From contig NZ_LT707065.1 of NCBI RefSeq assembly GCF_900156745.1, positions 868,001 through 932,000 on the forward strand: a DNA stretch of 64,000 bases, given 5' to 3'. Made by a program: the position numbers and the translations under genes. Every line of letters starts with the position of its first letter. Position 1 is the first letter of the stretch. The notes under the pieces were generated by a model. It was not told where the DNA came from. It worked only from the letters and a program-made list of their open reading frames with translations, and searched no databases. This document shows positions 53,765 to 62,856 of the stretch, one piece after another. Origin of the DNA: Achromobacter sp. MFA1 R4. GTDB lineage: Bacteria > Pseudomonadota > Gammaproteobacteria > Burkholderiales > Burkholderiaceae_B.

Positions 53765-53836
53765 TTCCGGGAAAAAGCGTCTGCCCCACACCACACCGGG
53801 GCAACCGCCTATTGCAGGCGGCGCCGGCGCCACAGC

Positions 53837-53842
53837 TATACT
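53837..53842 (+). promoter_or_regulatory. -10 element upstream of the PIG-L gene
   Basis: TATACT fits the -10 consensus well. A TTGCAG at 53812-53817 is a possible -35, with a slightly long 19-nt spacer. The predicted start near 53849 leaves only a leader of about 50 nt that consists largely of the following hairpin. Confidence 0.45.
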
Positions 53843-53869
53843 TTGCGCACTCTTTACCACCCTCAAGAC

Positions 53870-53902
53870 GCGCTGCACCTCTCTTGCTGCAGCGCTTTTT
53901 TT
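53870..53902 (+). terminator. Intrinsic terminator abutting the PIG-L start codon
   Basis: GCGCTGCA (53870-53877) pairs perfectly with TGCAGCGC (53888-53895), followed by seven T residues (53896-53902) and then directly by the ATG at 53903. It looks like a canonical Rho-independent terminator placed where a ribosome site would be expected. It may end transcripts from the MFS gene or act as an attenuator. Confidence 0.7.
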
Positions 53903-55984
53903 ATGCCCGCTTTGACTGCCTTGCTGCGCCCCCTGTGCCTGGCGCTCTGCTGCCTGGCCGCAGCCCTCGTTTCCACCCAGGCATTGGCCGCGCCGCCCAC
54001 CCTGGCCCAGTGCCACGGCATCAAGGATCTCGCCTTCGTCGCGCACCTGGATGACGACCTGCTCTTCATGAATCCCGACGTCGCCGCCAACATCGAGGCG
54101 GGCGGTTGCGTGCGTGTCGTCTACCTGACCGCCAGCGACGCCGGCGAAGGCGAAGGCTATATGCTGGGCCGCGAGCGCGGCGTGCGCGCCGCCTATGCCT
54201 ACATGGCGCGCGAGCCGGACGCGTGGATCGAAGACACCGGCATCGTCGCCAGTCGCCAGATCGCGCGGTTCACGCTGCAGGGCAACCCGCGCGTACAGCT
54301 TTGGCACATGCGCCTGAAAGACCCCTGGCTGGGCAATGGCTGGGGCAGCCTGACGCCGCTGAGCCGCACCGAATCCGAACCGGGCCAACCCGTTGACACG
54401 CTGGGCCCCCACGCCGAGACCTACACCCGCGAACAACTCGTCGACACCCTGGCGGAAATGATCCGCCAATATGGCCCCACCACCGTGCGCCATCTGGACG
54501 ACACGATCAGCGTCCCCTATACCCAACTGTGCTGGCGCTGCGCCGGCCATGGCCATCCGGACCACATCGCCAGCGCCCGGCTGGCGCGCGAGGCGATGCT
54601 GCGCGCGCCCGGCAATTACGCCGAAACCGGCTACATCGATTACCCCAGCCAGGAGCGCGCCACCAACCTGGCCGACGCCGAGATCGCAAACAAGTCGGTG
54701 ATCTTCCAGCACTACGCCTGGAACGACTACCACTACTGCGCCGGTCCCACGGGATGCAAGGAACCCGCAGGCCCCGCGGCCGCCTGGGTGCAGCGCGCCT
54801 ACTACGTGTCGCGCCACGACGTCGCGCCGCAGCTTTACCCGGACGGGCGCGGCGGCCTGGTCATCTTCGCCGCGGGCGAAACCAACGCCGCCATCAACCG
54901 CTGGGATTCGGGCGAGCAGCGTTGGCACAGCCTGGGCGGCCGCACCGCCGGCCCGGTGGTTTCATTCGCCCATGCCGACGGCACGGCCGGCCTGATGGCG
55001 CGCGATCCGCTGGGCGGCGTGTGGGCCAACAAGCAGCGCCATGACGGCACCTGGCAAGGCTGGCAGGCGCTGAGCGGGCTGCGCGTCACGCAGATCCCGG
55101 CCGTGGCGCCGCGCGGCGAGGCCGCCGCGGTGGCGCTGGGCTACGACGGCCTGCTGCACTGGATCGCGCCCTCGGGCATCGACGGCAGCTGGAGCCCCTG
55201 GCAGGCCCTGCCGGCGCTCGAAGGCGCCACCGGTTCGCCGGCCGCCGCGCGCGGCGCCGATGGCCGCTATGTCGTTTTCGCCATGGCCGCCAAGGGCGCG
55301 CTTTTCTACACCCGCCAGCTCCCGGCCGACAAGGGCCGGCGACCTGAATGGCAAGGCTGGCGCCGCGTCGCGGCCCCGGAGGCGGCCGGTGGGCTGGCCG
55401 CCATCCGCAACCACGAAAACCGGGTCGAACTCTACTTCCGCCAGCGCGCCGACAATCACCTGACGCGATTGGTGGAAGCCGGCGACACCACCGATCTGGA
55501 CATGGACTGGAGCGCCCCGACGGACATGGGCGTGCCCTACATCGGCCGCCCCGCCATCACCGCCGACAAGCAGGGCAATGTGGTGCTCGCCCTGCTGGAG
55601 CGCGCGGGCGGACAGCTCTGGTTGCTGGACCGCGGCAAGCTCGAGAAGCTGGACGCCGCCGCCGCGTCGCCCCCCGCGATCAGCCTGATCGACGGCACGC
55701 TGTACCTCGTCGCGCGCGCCGCCGGCAAGCCGCAGCGCTACCAGGTGCTCTCGCGCCGCAGCGGCGCCTGGACCGCGAACCTGACGCTGGATGGCGTCCC
55801 GGCCAGCGGCGGCGGTCCGTTCGCGAGCGTGGCTGCCCGCCCCGCCGACCTGCCCAACCTGGGCGCGGCCAGCGCCAACACGGCCGTCGTCGTGCGCCCA
55901 TCGGCGGGCGAAGCCGACGCGCTCACCGTCGAGCGCATGCCGGCCCAGACCTCGCGGATCGCAAACCCGACCAGCGTGCAATAA
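53903..55984 (+). CDS. Secreted PIG-L family deacetylase with beta-propeller C-terminus
   Basis: A 693-residue protein with a signal peptide ending TQALA (residues 1-30). Residues 40-290 form a PIG-L/LmbE-type N-acetylglucosaminyl deacetylase domain. The metal motif is FVAHLDDDLLF (family A-H-x-D-D) and the second His motif is GHGHPDHIASARLA. Residues about 310-690 hold repeated blades such as GLVIFAAGETNAAINRWDSG and GLLHWIAPSGIDGSWSPW, typical of a lectin-like beta-propeller. It probably deacetylates an extracellular or periplasmic amino-sugar substrate. No Shine-Dalgarno is seen before the ATG, which directly follows a terminator-like hairpin; a later start would cut into the signal peptide. 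Confidence 0.82.
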   Translation: MPALTALLRPLCLALCCLAAALVSTQALAAPPTLAQCHGIKDLAFVAHLDDDLLFMNPDVAANIEAGGCVRVVYLTASDAGEGEGYMLGRERGVRAAYAYMAREPDAWIEDTGIVASRQIARFTLQGNPRVQLWHMRLKDPWLGNGWGSLTPLSRTESEPGQPVDTLGPHAETYTREQLVDTLAEMIRQYGPTTVRHLDDTISVPYTQLCWRCAGHGHPDHIASARLAREAMLRAPGNYAETGYIDYPSQERATNLADAEIANKSVIFQHYAWNDYHYCAGPTGCKEPAGPAAAWVQRAYYVSRHDVAPQLYPDGRGGLVIFAAGETNAAINRWDSGEQRWHSLGGRTAGPVVSFAHADGTAGLMARDPLGGVWANKQRHDGTWQGWQALSGLRVTQIPAVAPRGEAAAVALGYDGLLHWIAPSGIDGSWSPWQALPALEGATGSPAAARGADGRYVVFAMAAKGALFYTRQLPADKGRRPEWQGWRRVAAPEAAGGLAAIRNHENRVELYFRQRADNHLTRLVEAGDTTDLDMDWSAPTDMGVPYIGRPAITADKQGNVVLALLERAGGQLWLLDRGKLEKLDAAAASPPAISLIDGTLYLVARAAGKPQRYQVLSRRSGAWTANLTLDGVPASGGGPFASVAARPADLPNLGAASANTAVVVRPSAGEADALTVERMPAQTSRIANPTSVQ

Positions 55985-56053
55985 GCCAGCCCGCGGGCCG
56001 CGGCGAGCCTGCTCGCCGCCAGTCCCGCCCCCCTGCGCGCCCCTAAGCCCCCC

Positions 56054-56848
56054 CTACGCCCCCACGCCGCGCTGCTTGCGCGTCAGGAACGGCGCCATGT
56101 ACCGGCGCGGCTCGTCGGTCATGAATGCCTCGCCGAAGGCGTCCACGCTGCGGTCCAGCCCGTCCTGGATGGTGGATTCCGTCCAATGGCGCAGCAAGGC
56201 CTTCTGCGAGCGGACCGCGAGCGGGCCGCTCGCCGCGATGGACGAGGCGGTGCGTTCGACCAGCGAGTCCAGCTCGCCCTCCTTGGCCACGAATTCCAGA
56301 AAGCCCCAGTCCCGCGCCTGCGCCGCATCGACCGTCTCGCCGGTCAGCAGCAGCCAGTTCGTCGGCCCCTGGCCGATGAGCCCGGGCAACAGCACCGCAT
56401 GGATCACCGACGGAATGCCCACGCGCACCTCGGGCATGCCGAACACGGCGTCCGGCGAGCCCAGCCGGATGTCGCAGGCCGCCGCCAATTCCATGCCGGC
56501 TCCCAGGCAAAATCCCTGCAGCCGCGCGATGGTGGGAACCGGGATGCGCCACACCGCATCGCACAGGTCGCGCAGGCGGGAGATGAAGGCGCGGGCGCCC
56601 TGCGGGTCCAGGCCGGCCATCTCGTGGATGTCGGCCCCGCCCACGAAGGCCCGCTCCCCCGCCCCCCGGATGACCACCGCGCGCGCATCTTCCTGCGCGG
56701 CGATCCAGCGCACCGCGTCGGTCAGGCCGAGCGTGACGGCGGAGGCCAGGATGTTCAGGCTTTTGGCGTCGTGGATCTGCAGGGTATAGACACCGCGCGC
56801 GTCGCGCGTCACGAGGGCATGGGGAAAATCGGGAATGGACGGGGTCAT
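56054..56848 (-). CDS. Enoyl-CoA hydratase/isomerase family protein
   Basis: A 264-residue crotonase-fold enzyme acting on acyl-CoA. The oxyanion-hole segment GERAFVGGADIHEM is present. Both catalytic glutamates of hydratases are conserved: one in GFCLGAGMELAAACDI and one in FGMPEVRVGIPSV. It therefore probably hydrates or isomerises an enoyl-CoA, although the acyl chain is unknown. The start at 56848 has GGAG 5 nt upstream; an ATG at 56881 would add 11 residues without a ribosome site. It is divergent from the ABC ATPase gene. Confidence 0.87.
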   Translation of the reverse strand: MTPSIPDFPHALVTRDARGVYTLQIHDAKSLNILASAVTLGLTDAVRWIAAQEDARAVVIRGAGERAFVGGADIHEMAGLDPQGARAFISRLRDLCDAVWRIPVPTIARLQGFCLGAGMELAAACDIRLGSPDAVFGMPEVRVGIPSVIHAVLLPGLIGQGPTNWLLLTGETVDAAQARDWGFLEFVAKEGELDSLVERTASSIAASGPLAVRSQKALLRHWTESTIQDGLDRSVDAFGEAFMTDEPRRYMAPFLTRKQRGVGA

Positions 56849-56992
56849 GCAAGCTCCAGCTTGGGCGTCGAGGCCGTTCATTGTTCAACCGGCGCCGGAC
56901 GCGCCACGATTCATGAGCGTAGCGCGATTCGGCCTGCCGGACGGGACCGCGGGACGCTGGCCGCTCGCTGCGTTCCTGCGTACACTTGCCGC

Positions 56993-57607
56993 ATGCTACG
57001 CATCGACAATCTCAGCAAGCGCTACGGCGACCATATCGTGTTTGAGGGCTTGAAGCACGCCTTTGCGCCCGGCTGCGTGGCGCTGTGCGAAGAAGACAGC
57101 ACCGGCAAATCCAGCCTGCTGGGCATCATCGCGGGCGCCATTGCGCCAGACGGCGGAGACGTGCTCATCGGCGGCCATTCGCTGCGCGACGCGCCGCAAT
57201 TGGCGCGGGCCCGCCTGGCCTATGTGCCGGACAACTGCATGCAGTTTCCCGGACAGACTGGGCGCGGCCTGCTGGAACAGGCCGCCCTGGCCAAGAACGC
57301 GCCGTTGGACGACGCGATACTCGATCTGGCCCGCCGGCTGGGGTTGGAACCGCATCTGGACAAGCGCTTCGAGCAGATGTCCACGGGCACGCGCCGCAAG
57401 GTGTACCTGACGGCCGCCGCGCTGGGCGATCCGGCCGTGGTGGTGGCCGACGGCCCCAGCAATGGGCTGGACGCGCAGGCGCGCGGGGTGCTGGCCGACG
57501 TGTTCAAGACCTGGGCGCGGGATCGCGTCGTGCTGTTCGCCAGCCATGACCCCGAACTCGTGCAGGCCTGCGGCGCGACGACAGTGAACGTCGCCGACCT
57601 GCGCTGA
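56993..57607 (+). CDS. Degenerate ABC transporter ATP-binding protein
   Basis: A 204-residue ABC ATPase domain without an attached permease. The Walker A region reads CEEDSTGKSSLL, lacking the first Gly of GxxxxGKS. The signature reads MSTGTRRKVYL. Walker B reads VVVADGPSNGLD, with Gly where the catalytic Glu normally stands (D-E). The H-loop is ASHDPELV. It may therefore bind but not efficiently hydrolyse ATP, or act as a partner of another ATPase. No permease gene is adjacent. A TACACT -10-like element ends 6 nt before the ATG, so the message may be leaderless. Confidence 0.8.
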   Translation: MLRIDNLSKRYGDHIVFEGLKHAFAPGCVALCEEDSTGKSSLLGIIAGAIAPDGGDVLIGGHSLRDAPQLARARLAYVPDNCMQFPGQTGRGLLEQAALAKNAPLDDAILDLARRLGLEPHLDKRFEQMSTGTRRKVYLTAAALGDPAVVVADGPSNGLDAQARGVLADVFKTWARDRVVLFASHDPELVQACGATTVNVADLR

Positions 57608-57638
57608 GCGCAAGGCCGGGCGCCGCCCCGCAAGCGGT

Positions 57639-58421
57639 TCAGAACCGGATCGTCAAGCCCGCGATCGGCCCCTGCAGCACCGCGTCGTATTTGAAGCCGT
57701 TGCGGTCGTAGTCCACGCCCATCGCGCGGTAGCCGATCGTGCCCGAGATCATCTTGCTGAAGTTGTAGCCGATGCCGACGCCCACGTCCCAGTCCGCCTG
57801 CGCGCCGCCCGCGCCCACCATGCCCCAGCCGGTCAGGTAGGCCTTGGGGCTGAAGGCGTAATTGCCGCGCACGCCCACCAGCAGGTCCACCCAGGTGGCG
57901 CTGTCGCTGTCCTTCCTGCCGTTCGCGAGCGCGCCCTTGAAGGTGATGTCGGTGTCCACCGACCACACCCGCAGTCCCGCGACGACATCCAGGTCGTGGG
58001 CCGACTTGTCGAGCACGGAATAGCCCATGCCGATCAGGCCCGTGAAGGACTCACTCTTCACATCCGCGCTGCTGGCCAGGATGCCGCGCGGCGTGTCCCC
58101 TTGCGCGCCGAGCTTCACGTAGATCAGATCGCCGAAAATGCTGTAGCGGTCCTTGCGCGCGTCGCCCATCAGCATGGCCGCGAAATCCAGGTTGTCGAAG
58201 ATTTTGTCGAAGCTCGCGTCGATATCGATCACGGGAAGCCGCCGATGCGAGACCTTGCCCGACAGCCCCGCCGCCCAGAAGTACGGCGAGACCGAGAATT
58301 TCCATTCGTTCGAGACCGTGGAATCCATAACCGGCGCTGGCTGCGGCGCGGCGTCGGCCGCGGCGGCAGACCCGGCATGGAGCATGGCGCATGCCAGGCA
58401 GAGCGTGATGTGCTTGTTCAT
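57639..58421 (-). CDS. Outer-membrane beta-barrel protein
   Basis: A 260-residue protein with a signal peptide ending GSAAAADA. The mature chain has alternating amphipathic strands (FSVSPYFWAAGLSGKVSH, YSIFGDLIYVKLG, LTGWGMVGAGGAQADWDVGVGIGYNF) and ends in a terminal Phe (GLTIRF), the outer-membrane insertion signal. It resembles small OmpW/porin-like barrels of unknown function. It probably shares transcription with the DUF1254 gene 85 bp upstream. Confidence 0.75.
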   Translation of the reverse strand: MNKHITLCLACAMLHAGSAAAADAAPQPAPVMDSTVSNEWKFSVSPYFWAAGLSGKVSHRRLPVIDIDASFDKIFDNLDFAAMLMGDARKDRYSIFGDLIYVKLGAQGDTPRGILASSADVKSESFTGLIGMGYSVLDKSAHDLDVVAGLRVWSVDTDITFKGALANGRKDSDSATWVDLLVGVRGNYAFSPKAYLTGWGMVGAGGAQADWDVGVGIGYNFSKMISGTIGYRAMGVDYDRNGFKYDAVLQGPIAGLTIRF

Positions 58422-58506
58422 CGCGAAATCCCTCCAGCCCGTAGGCCTGACGAGACAACCGGGGCTCGCTCCGCCCTGCGAACGGGCCCCGGGCGCCCTG
58501 GCCGCG

Positions 58507-59961
58507 TCAGCTCACGCGACGCACCGCCGGCACGGTCCACGAGCCGTTGATGATCGACGGATCGCTTTCATTGGGCCAGTAAAGCCGCATCATCAGGATG
58601 AACCTGCCCTTGGGCGCCGGCAGCCAGTTCGACTCGAGCTCCGGCCCTGGCGATTCATGCTGGATCAGCAGCTCGGTCGACCCGTCCGGCTTGCGCTTGA
58701 GCGCCTGGCGTTCGCTGATGGAGTAGCGGTTCAGCGGGTTGTCGACGAAAAAGTAGTTCTGGTCGTACATCGTCAGCGACCAGAATCCCGACACGGGCGG
58801 CAGTAGCCCTTTCCGGAAGGTCAGCACGTACCTCTCGGACCCGTTGTACTCGCGCTGGAACGCGCCGTTGGTCGACTTCAAGGATGTCGGATACACGGCG
58901 TCCTGCGGCCGGTTCGCGCCCAGCCCGATGGCCGTGACCAACGCGCGTTGCAGATAGTTGGTGCCGTAAATCCCCGTCTTGGTCGTGAAGCCCCAGCCAT
59001 CGATATGCTGGATATCCCCGTCGTCGGACCGGAAGTGCGCCATGATCCGCGCGAAGGCGGTTTGCGGCACGCGTTTGGCGAAATCGGCCGGCAGCTTGGA
59101 CGGGTCGAAGTCCTGGCCCGGCACGATGCCGATCATTGCCAGCTTCTCCACCATCGGCGCGTCGGCCACGGTCGGCGGATTGCGCTTGAGCAATTGCGCA
59201 AACAGGGCGAAATAATCGGCCGCGGACATGTTGTTGACCTGATCGCGCACCGGCATCTTCATGTCGATCGCCGGATCGACCTTGCCCTGCGGCGCTTTCC
59301 AGTCCTTGCCCCAGCCGCTCAGCGGCGCGATCTTCACCTGGTCCTGCAGCTTGTGCACTTCGGCGTAGTCCTCCGGCGTGCCCGTGCAATAGATGCGGCC
59401 CAGCAGCCACACGATGCTGGTCGGCGACTTGTACTGCTTCATGCCTTGCGGCACCGTTCCCTCCCAGCCCGGGCCCGTCACCACGAAGGTCTGCGCGCCG
59501 GTGCCCGTCGTGCGCTTGCCAGGAACGTCGAACACGGTCGTCCATCCGTCCAGCAGCGGAAACAGGGCATAGCGCCCGTTCAGGTCCGGCAGGCTCACCA
59601 CCCAGGGCTCGTCGCCCACATCGAAAAAGGCGGTGGTGTACAGCGTGTCGGCGTTCGGCGCCGTCACGTCGCGGAACTTGGCGTTGGGGTATTCGCGCAG
59701 CTTGATGAGCTGGCCCATCGGCGCGCGGGTGCCCTTGGGCTCCGTGACGTTCGTGATGACCCGGCGGGTCATCTCCATCGTCACCAGCGGGTAGGCATAG
59801 ATGTAGGCGTCGGTGGCCACGGCAAACCGGTCATCGGCCTCTGGAATATTCGCCACCAGCCCTTCCGAGGCGGCGGCCGAGGCGCGGAAAGCCGGCCCCA
59901 GGGATCCTGCGGTCAGCAGGGCAAGTCCCCCTGCGTTCATCTTGCGGCGTGTCAGCTTCAT
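58507..59961 (-). CDS. DUF1254/DUF1214 exported protein
   Basis: A 484-residue protein with an N-terminus MKLTRRKMNAGGLALLTAG that resembles a Tat signal (twin Arg then hydrophobic). The body carries DUF1254 (DAYIYAYPLVTMEMTRRVITN, NADTLYTTAFFDVGDEPWVV) and DUF1214 at the C-terminus (GFWSLTMYDQNYFFVDNPLNRYSI, LLIQHESPGPELESNWLPAP). Function is unknown, although the family is often found near outer-membrane and detoxification genes. It reads into the barrel gene. Confidence 0.85.
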   Translation of the reverse strand: MKLTRRKMNAGGLALLTAGSLGPAFRASAAASEGLVANIPEADDRFAVATDAYIYAYPLVTMEMTRRVITNVTEPKGTRAPMGQLIKLREYPNAKFRDVTAPNADTLYTTAFFDVGDEPWVVSLPDLNGRYALFPLLDGWTTVFDVPGKRTTGTGAQTFVVTGPGWEGTVPQGMKQYKSPTSIVWLLGRIYCTGTPEDYAEVHKLQDQVKIAPLSGWGKDWKAPQGKVDPAIDMKMPVRDQVNNMSAADYFALFAQLLKRNPPTVADAPMVEKLAMIGIVPGQDFDPSKLPADFAKRVPQTAFARIMAHFRSDDGDIQHIDGWGFTTKTGIYGTNYLQRALVTAIGLGANRPQDAVYPTSLKSTNGAFQREYNGSERYVLTFRKGLLPPVSGFWSLTMYDQNYFFVDNPLNRYSISERQALKRKPDGSTELLIQHESPGPELESNWLPAPKGRFILMMRLYWPNESDPSIINGSWTVPAVRRVS

Positions 59962-60371
59962 TGTTGTCGCTCCAATGGATGGTTTCGGCGAAGTTCACTG
60001 AGGGGACTTCCGACATGCACGGCGATATTCTTTCCAAGCTACGGCGCAATCGATGTTGAGGTGGGTGGCACGCTCCGTGGGTCAGGGTAGGTGGGCAAAG
60101 GGCAAGCGGCGGCAACGAGGGGCGGCAGGGGCGCGCGGCCCCCTCGCATGACAGGACTGGGGAAAGGATGAGCTTGCTCAATCTATGCGCAGTTCCTGGC
60201 GCGCTCAATCCGCCGGAATGATTACGACCCTCCGCCTATGGTCGCAATCCGGCACGACGCCGAACGCGCCGTGCGGCAATGCCGCCACATTAATTTGGTG
60301 CCGAATGGTCTTCCTCCCGAATGCGAGGTAGTTTTATCCCCTGATAACCCGGTTCAAGAGGGAGCGATGCC
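59962..60371. other. Intergenic region, no gene recognised
   Basis: This 410-bp gap between the divergent DUF1254 gene and the small plus-strand gene is locally AT-richer (for example ACATTAATTTGG near 60287-60298, and TTTTATCCCCTGATAACC near 60332-60350). It must hold promoters for both genes, but no clear -35/-10 pair, operator or RNA structure stands out. Confidence 0.5.
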
Positions 60372-60617
60372 ATGCAGACGCACTACAAGAAGCGGGCGAC
60401 CGAACTGGTCGCGGTCGGGTCGGATGGGACGACCTACATCATCGAGCGGCGCAGCAAGGCGCTGCCCTGCGATGACGGGGAGCAGGCCTTCTTTTACTGC
60501 TGCGTGCAGGACGGAAGACCCGTCTCGTGGCTGGGGGAAAGCCGATACGCGCTGCCAGACGGCACTGAGTTGCGCGCCATCGCGTGCCGGCTCGCGGATG
60601 CGCCGCCGACGTCGTGA
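60372..60617 (+). CDS. Small hypothetical protein
   Basis: An 81-residue cytoplasmic protein starting MQTHYKKRATELVAVGSDG, with a GGGAG ribosome site upstream of the ATG. The strand pattern (ELVAVGSDGTTYIIERRSKA, FFYCCVQDGRPVSWLGE) suggests a small beta-sheet. No family was recognised. It converges on the paoC gene. Confidence 0.55.
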   Translation: MQTHYKKRATELVAVGSDGTTYIIERRSKALPCDDGEQAFFYCCVQDGRPVSWLGESRYALPDGTELRAIACRLADAPPTS

Positions 60618-60650
60618 ACCCCTGGCGGGGCCTCGGGCTGCTCGCGCCGG

Positions 60651-62852
60651 TCACGCCTGCGCGGGCAGCCCTGCCAGCAACTTGTCCAATGTCACCGGAT
60701 AGTCCCGCACGCGCACGCCCGTGGCGTTGTACACGGCGTTGGCGATCGCCGCCGCCACGCCGCACAGGCCCAGTTCGCCGACGCCCTTGGCCTTCATGGG
60801 CGAGGACACCGGATCGACTTCGTCCAGGAAGATGACCTCTTGCCGCGGAATGTCCGCGTGCACGGGCACTTCGTAGCCCGCCAGGTCGTGATTGACGAAA
60901 TAGCCCAGCCGGTGGTCGATGGCCAGTTCCTCCATCAACGCCGCCCCCACGCCCATGGTCATGGCGCCGATGACCTGGCTGCGGGCCGTCTTGGGATTGA
61001 GGATGCGCCCGGCGGCGCAGACCGCCAGCATGCGCCGCACACGGGTCTCTCCCGTCGCGGCGTCCACGGCCACTTCCACGAAATGCGCGCCGAAAGTGGA
61101 TTGCTGGAATTGCTTGTCCAGATCGCCGAACTCGATCGCATCCTCCGCGATCAGTTCGCCGCCCGACACCGCGCGGGTCAGCGGCGCGCTGCGCCCGCCC
61201 GCGTCGGTGACCGCGCCATCGGCGAACACCGCGCCCTCCCCGTTGAAACCCAGGCGTTCCAGCACGCTGGCGCGCAGCTTCACGCAGGCCGCGTACACGC
61301 CCGCGGTCGAACTGTTGGCGCCCCATTGCCCGCCCGATCCCGCGGACACGGGATAGTCCGAATCGCCCAGCCGCACCACCACGCGGGAAAGCGGCACGCC
61401 CAGCATCTCGGCGGCCGTCTGCGCAATGACGGTATAGCTGCCCGTGCCGATGTCGGTCATGTCGGTCTCGACGATGACGCGCCCCGCCGCATCCAGCCGC
61501 ACGCGGGCAGCGGACTTGGTCACCAGATTGTTGCGGAACGCGCTGGCCACGCCCAGGCCGATGAGCCAGCGCCCTTCCCGGCGCGTGCCCGGCGCGGCGT
61601 CCCGCCGGTCCCAGCCGAAATGACGCGCGCCGGTCTGCAGGCAGTCGACGAAACGCCGGCCCGAGAAGGGCCGCGACGGATCGGTGGGATCGACCTGCGT
61701 GTCGTTCAGGATGCGGAACTGCACGGGATCCATGTCCAGCGCATGCGCCATCTCGTCGATGGCGATCTCCAGCGCCATCATGCCGGGCGCCTCGCCGGGC
61801 GCGCGCATGGCGTTGCCTTCGGGCAGGTCCAGCGTCATCAGGTTGAGCGCCGTCCGCTGATGGGCGCCCGCGTACAGCAGTTTGGTCTGTTGCACGGCCT
61901 CTTCGGGCTGACCGTCCGGCAGGTCGCCGGACCAGCTTTCATGCGAAATGGCCGTAAGCCGGCCGTCGCGCCCGGCGCCCAACCGGATGCGCTGGATGGT
62001 GGCGGGCCGGTGCGTCGTGTTGTTGAAGATCAGCGGGCGCGGCAACGCCACCTTGACCGGCCGGCCCGCCGCACGCGCGCCCAGGGCGGCCAGCAGCGCG
62101 TCGGCGCGCACGAAGAGCTTGCCGCCGAAGCCGCCGCCGATATAGGGGGAAATCAGGCGGACGTTTTCCTTGGGAATGCCCAGCGTCCGGGCGACGTCGG
62201 AGCGGCCCCACGCGATCATCTGGTTGGAGGTCCACAGGGTCAGCTTGTCGCCCTTCCAGACCGCCAGCGACGCGTGCGGCTCCATCATGGCGTGCGACTG
62301 GTCCGGCGTGGTGTAGGTGTGATCGATCCTGACCGGGGCCACCGCGAACGCGGCGTCGAAGTCGCCCACGTCCGTCTTCGGAAGGTGCTTGCCGGACTTC
62401 CCGCCCTCGCGCCTTAGCGCCGCCAGGTCGTAGTCCCCGTCGCGCCGGGCATATTGCACGCGGATCAGCCTGGCGGCCGCGCGCGCCTGTTCGAACGTGT
62501 TCGCGACCACTACCGCGATGGCCTGGTGGTAGTGCTGCACGTCCGGGCCGCCCAGCAGCGTGGCCGTGTTCATCTTGCCTTTGCCCAGCTTGCCGGCGTT
62601 CTGCGCGGTGACGACGGCCAGGACGCCGGGCGCCCTGCGCGCCGCATCGACGTCCATCGCGGTGATGACGCCTTTGGCGATGGCTGCGCCCACCACGTAG
62701 CCCACGGCCGCGTCTGGCGCGATGTCGTGATGTTCATAGGCGTAGGCGGCCTGGCCGCTGGTCTTCAACGGGCCGTCGATGCGGTCGACGGGCTGACCGA
62801 CGACCTTGAGCCGGTCGATGGGGTTTTCCGCGGCGGGGGTATCGAATTTCAT
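60651..62852 (-). CDS. paoC: Aldehyde oxidoreductase molybdenum-binding subunit (PaoC/YagR-like)
   Basis: A 733-residue catalytic subunit of the xanthine dehydrogenase family, which binds molybdopterin cytosine dinucleotide and oxidises aromatic aldehydes. The N-terminal domain begins VGQPVDRIDGPLKTSGQAAY. Cofactor-contact motifs are YIGGGFGGKLFVRAD and GEAPGMMALEIAIDEM. The catalytic Glu lies near the C-terminus in KGVGELGLCG. Length matches E. coli YagR (about 732). It is the last gene of a paoA-paoB-paoC operon, 4 nt after paoB. The complex is periplasmic in E. coli through a Tat signal on PaoA; that part is outside the window. Confidence 0.9.
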   Translation of the reverse strand: MKFDTPAAENPIDRLKVVGQPVDRIDGPLKTSGQAAYAYEHHDIAPDAAVGYVVGAAIAKGVITAMDVDAARRAPGVLAVVTAQNAGKLGKGKMNTATLLGGPDVQHYHQAIAVVVANTFEQARAAARLIRVQYARRDGDYDLAALRREGGKSGKHLPKTDVGDFDAAFAVAPVRIDHTYTTPDQSHAMMEPHASLAVWKGDKLTLWTSNQMIAWGRSDVARTLGIPKENVRLISPYIGGGFGGKLFVRADALLAALGARAAGRPVKVALPRPLIFNNTTHRPATIQRIRLGAGRDGRLTAISHESWSGDLPDGQPEEAVQQTKLLYAGAHQRTALNLMTLDLPEGNAMRAPGEAPGMMALEIAIDEMAHALDMDPVQFRILNDTQVDPTDPSRPFSGRRFVDCLQTGARHFGWDRRDAAPGTRREGRWLIGLGVASAFRNNLVTKSAARVRLDAAGRVIVETDMTDIGTGSYTVIAQTAAEMLGVPLSRVVVRLGDSDYPVSAGSGGQWGANSSTAGVYAACVKLRASVLERLGFNGEGAVFADGAVTDAGGRSAPLTRAVSGGELIAEDAIEFGDLDKQFQQSTFGAHFVEVAVDAATGETRVRRMLAVCAAGRILNPKTARSQVIGAMTMGVGAALMEELAIDHRLGYFVNHDLAGYEVPVHADIPRQEVIFLDEVDPVSSPMKAKGVGELGLCGVAAAIANAVYNATGVRVRDYPVTLDKLLAGLPAQA

Positions 62853-62856
62853 TGGG

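Noticed and set aside
56043-56888. Alternative minus-strand frame overlapping the enoyl-CoA hydratase
   Set aside because: It is Arg/Gly-rich with no domain, whereas the other frame has both catalytic glutamates and the oxyanion-hole motif.
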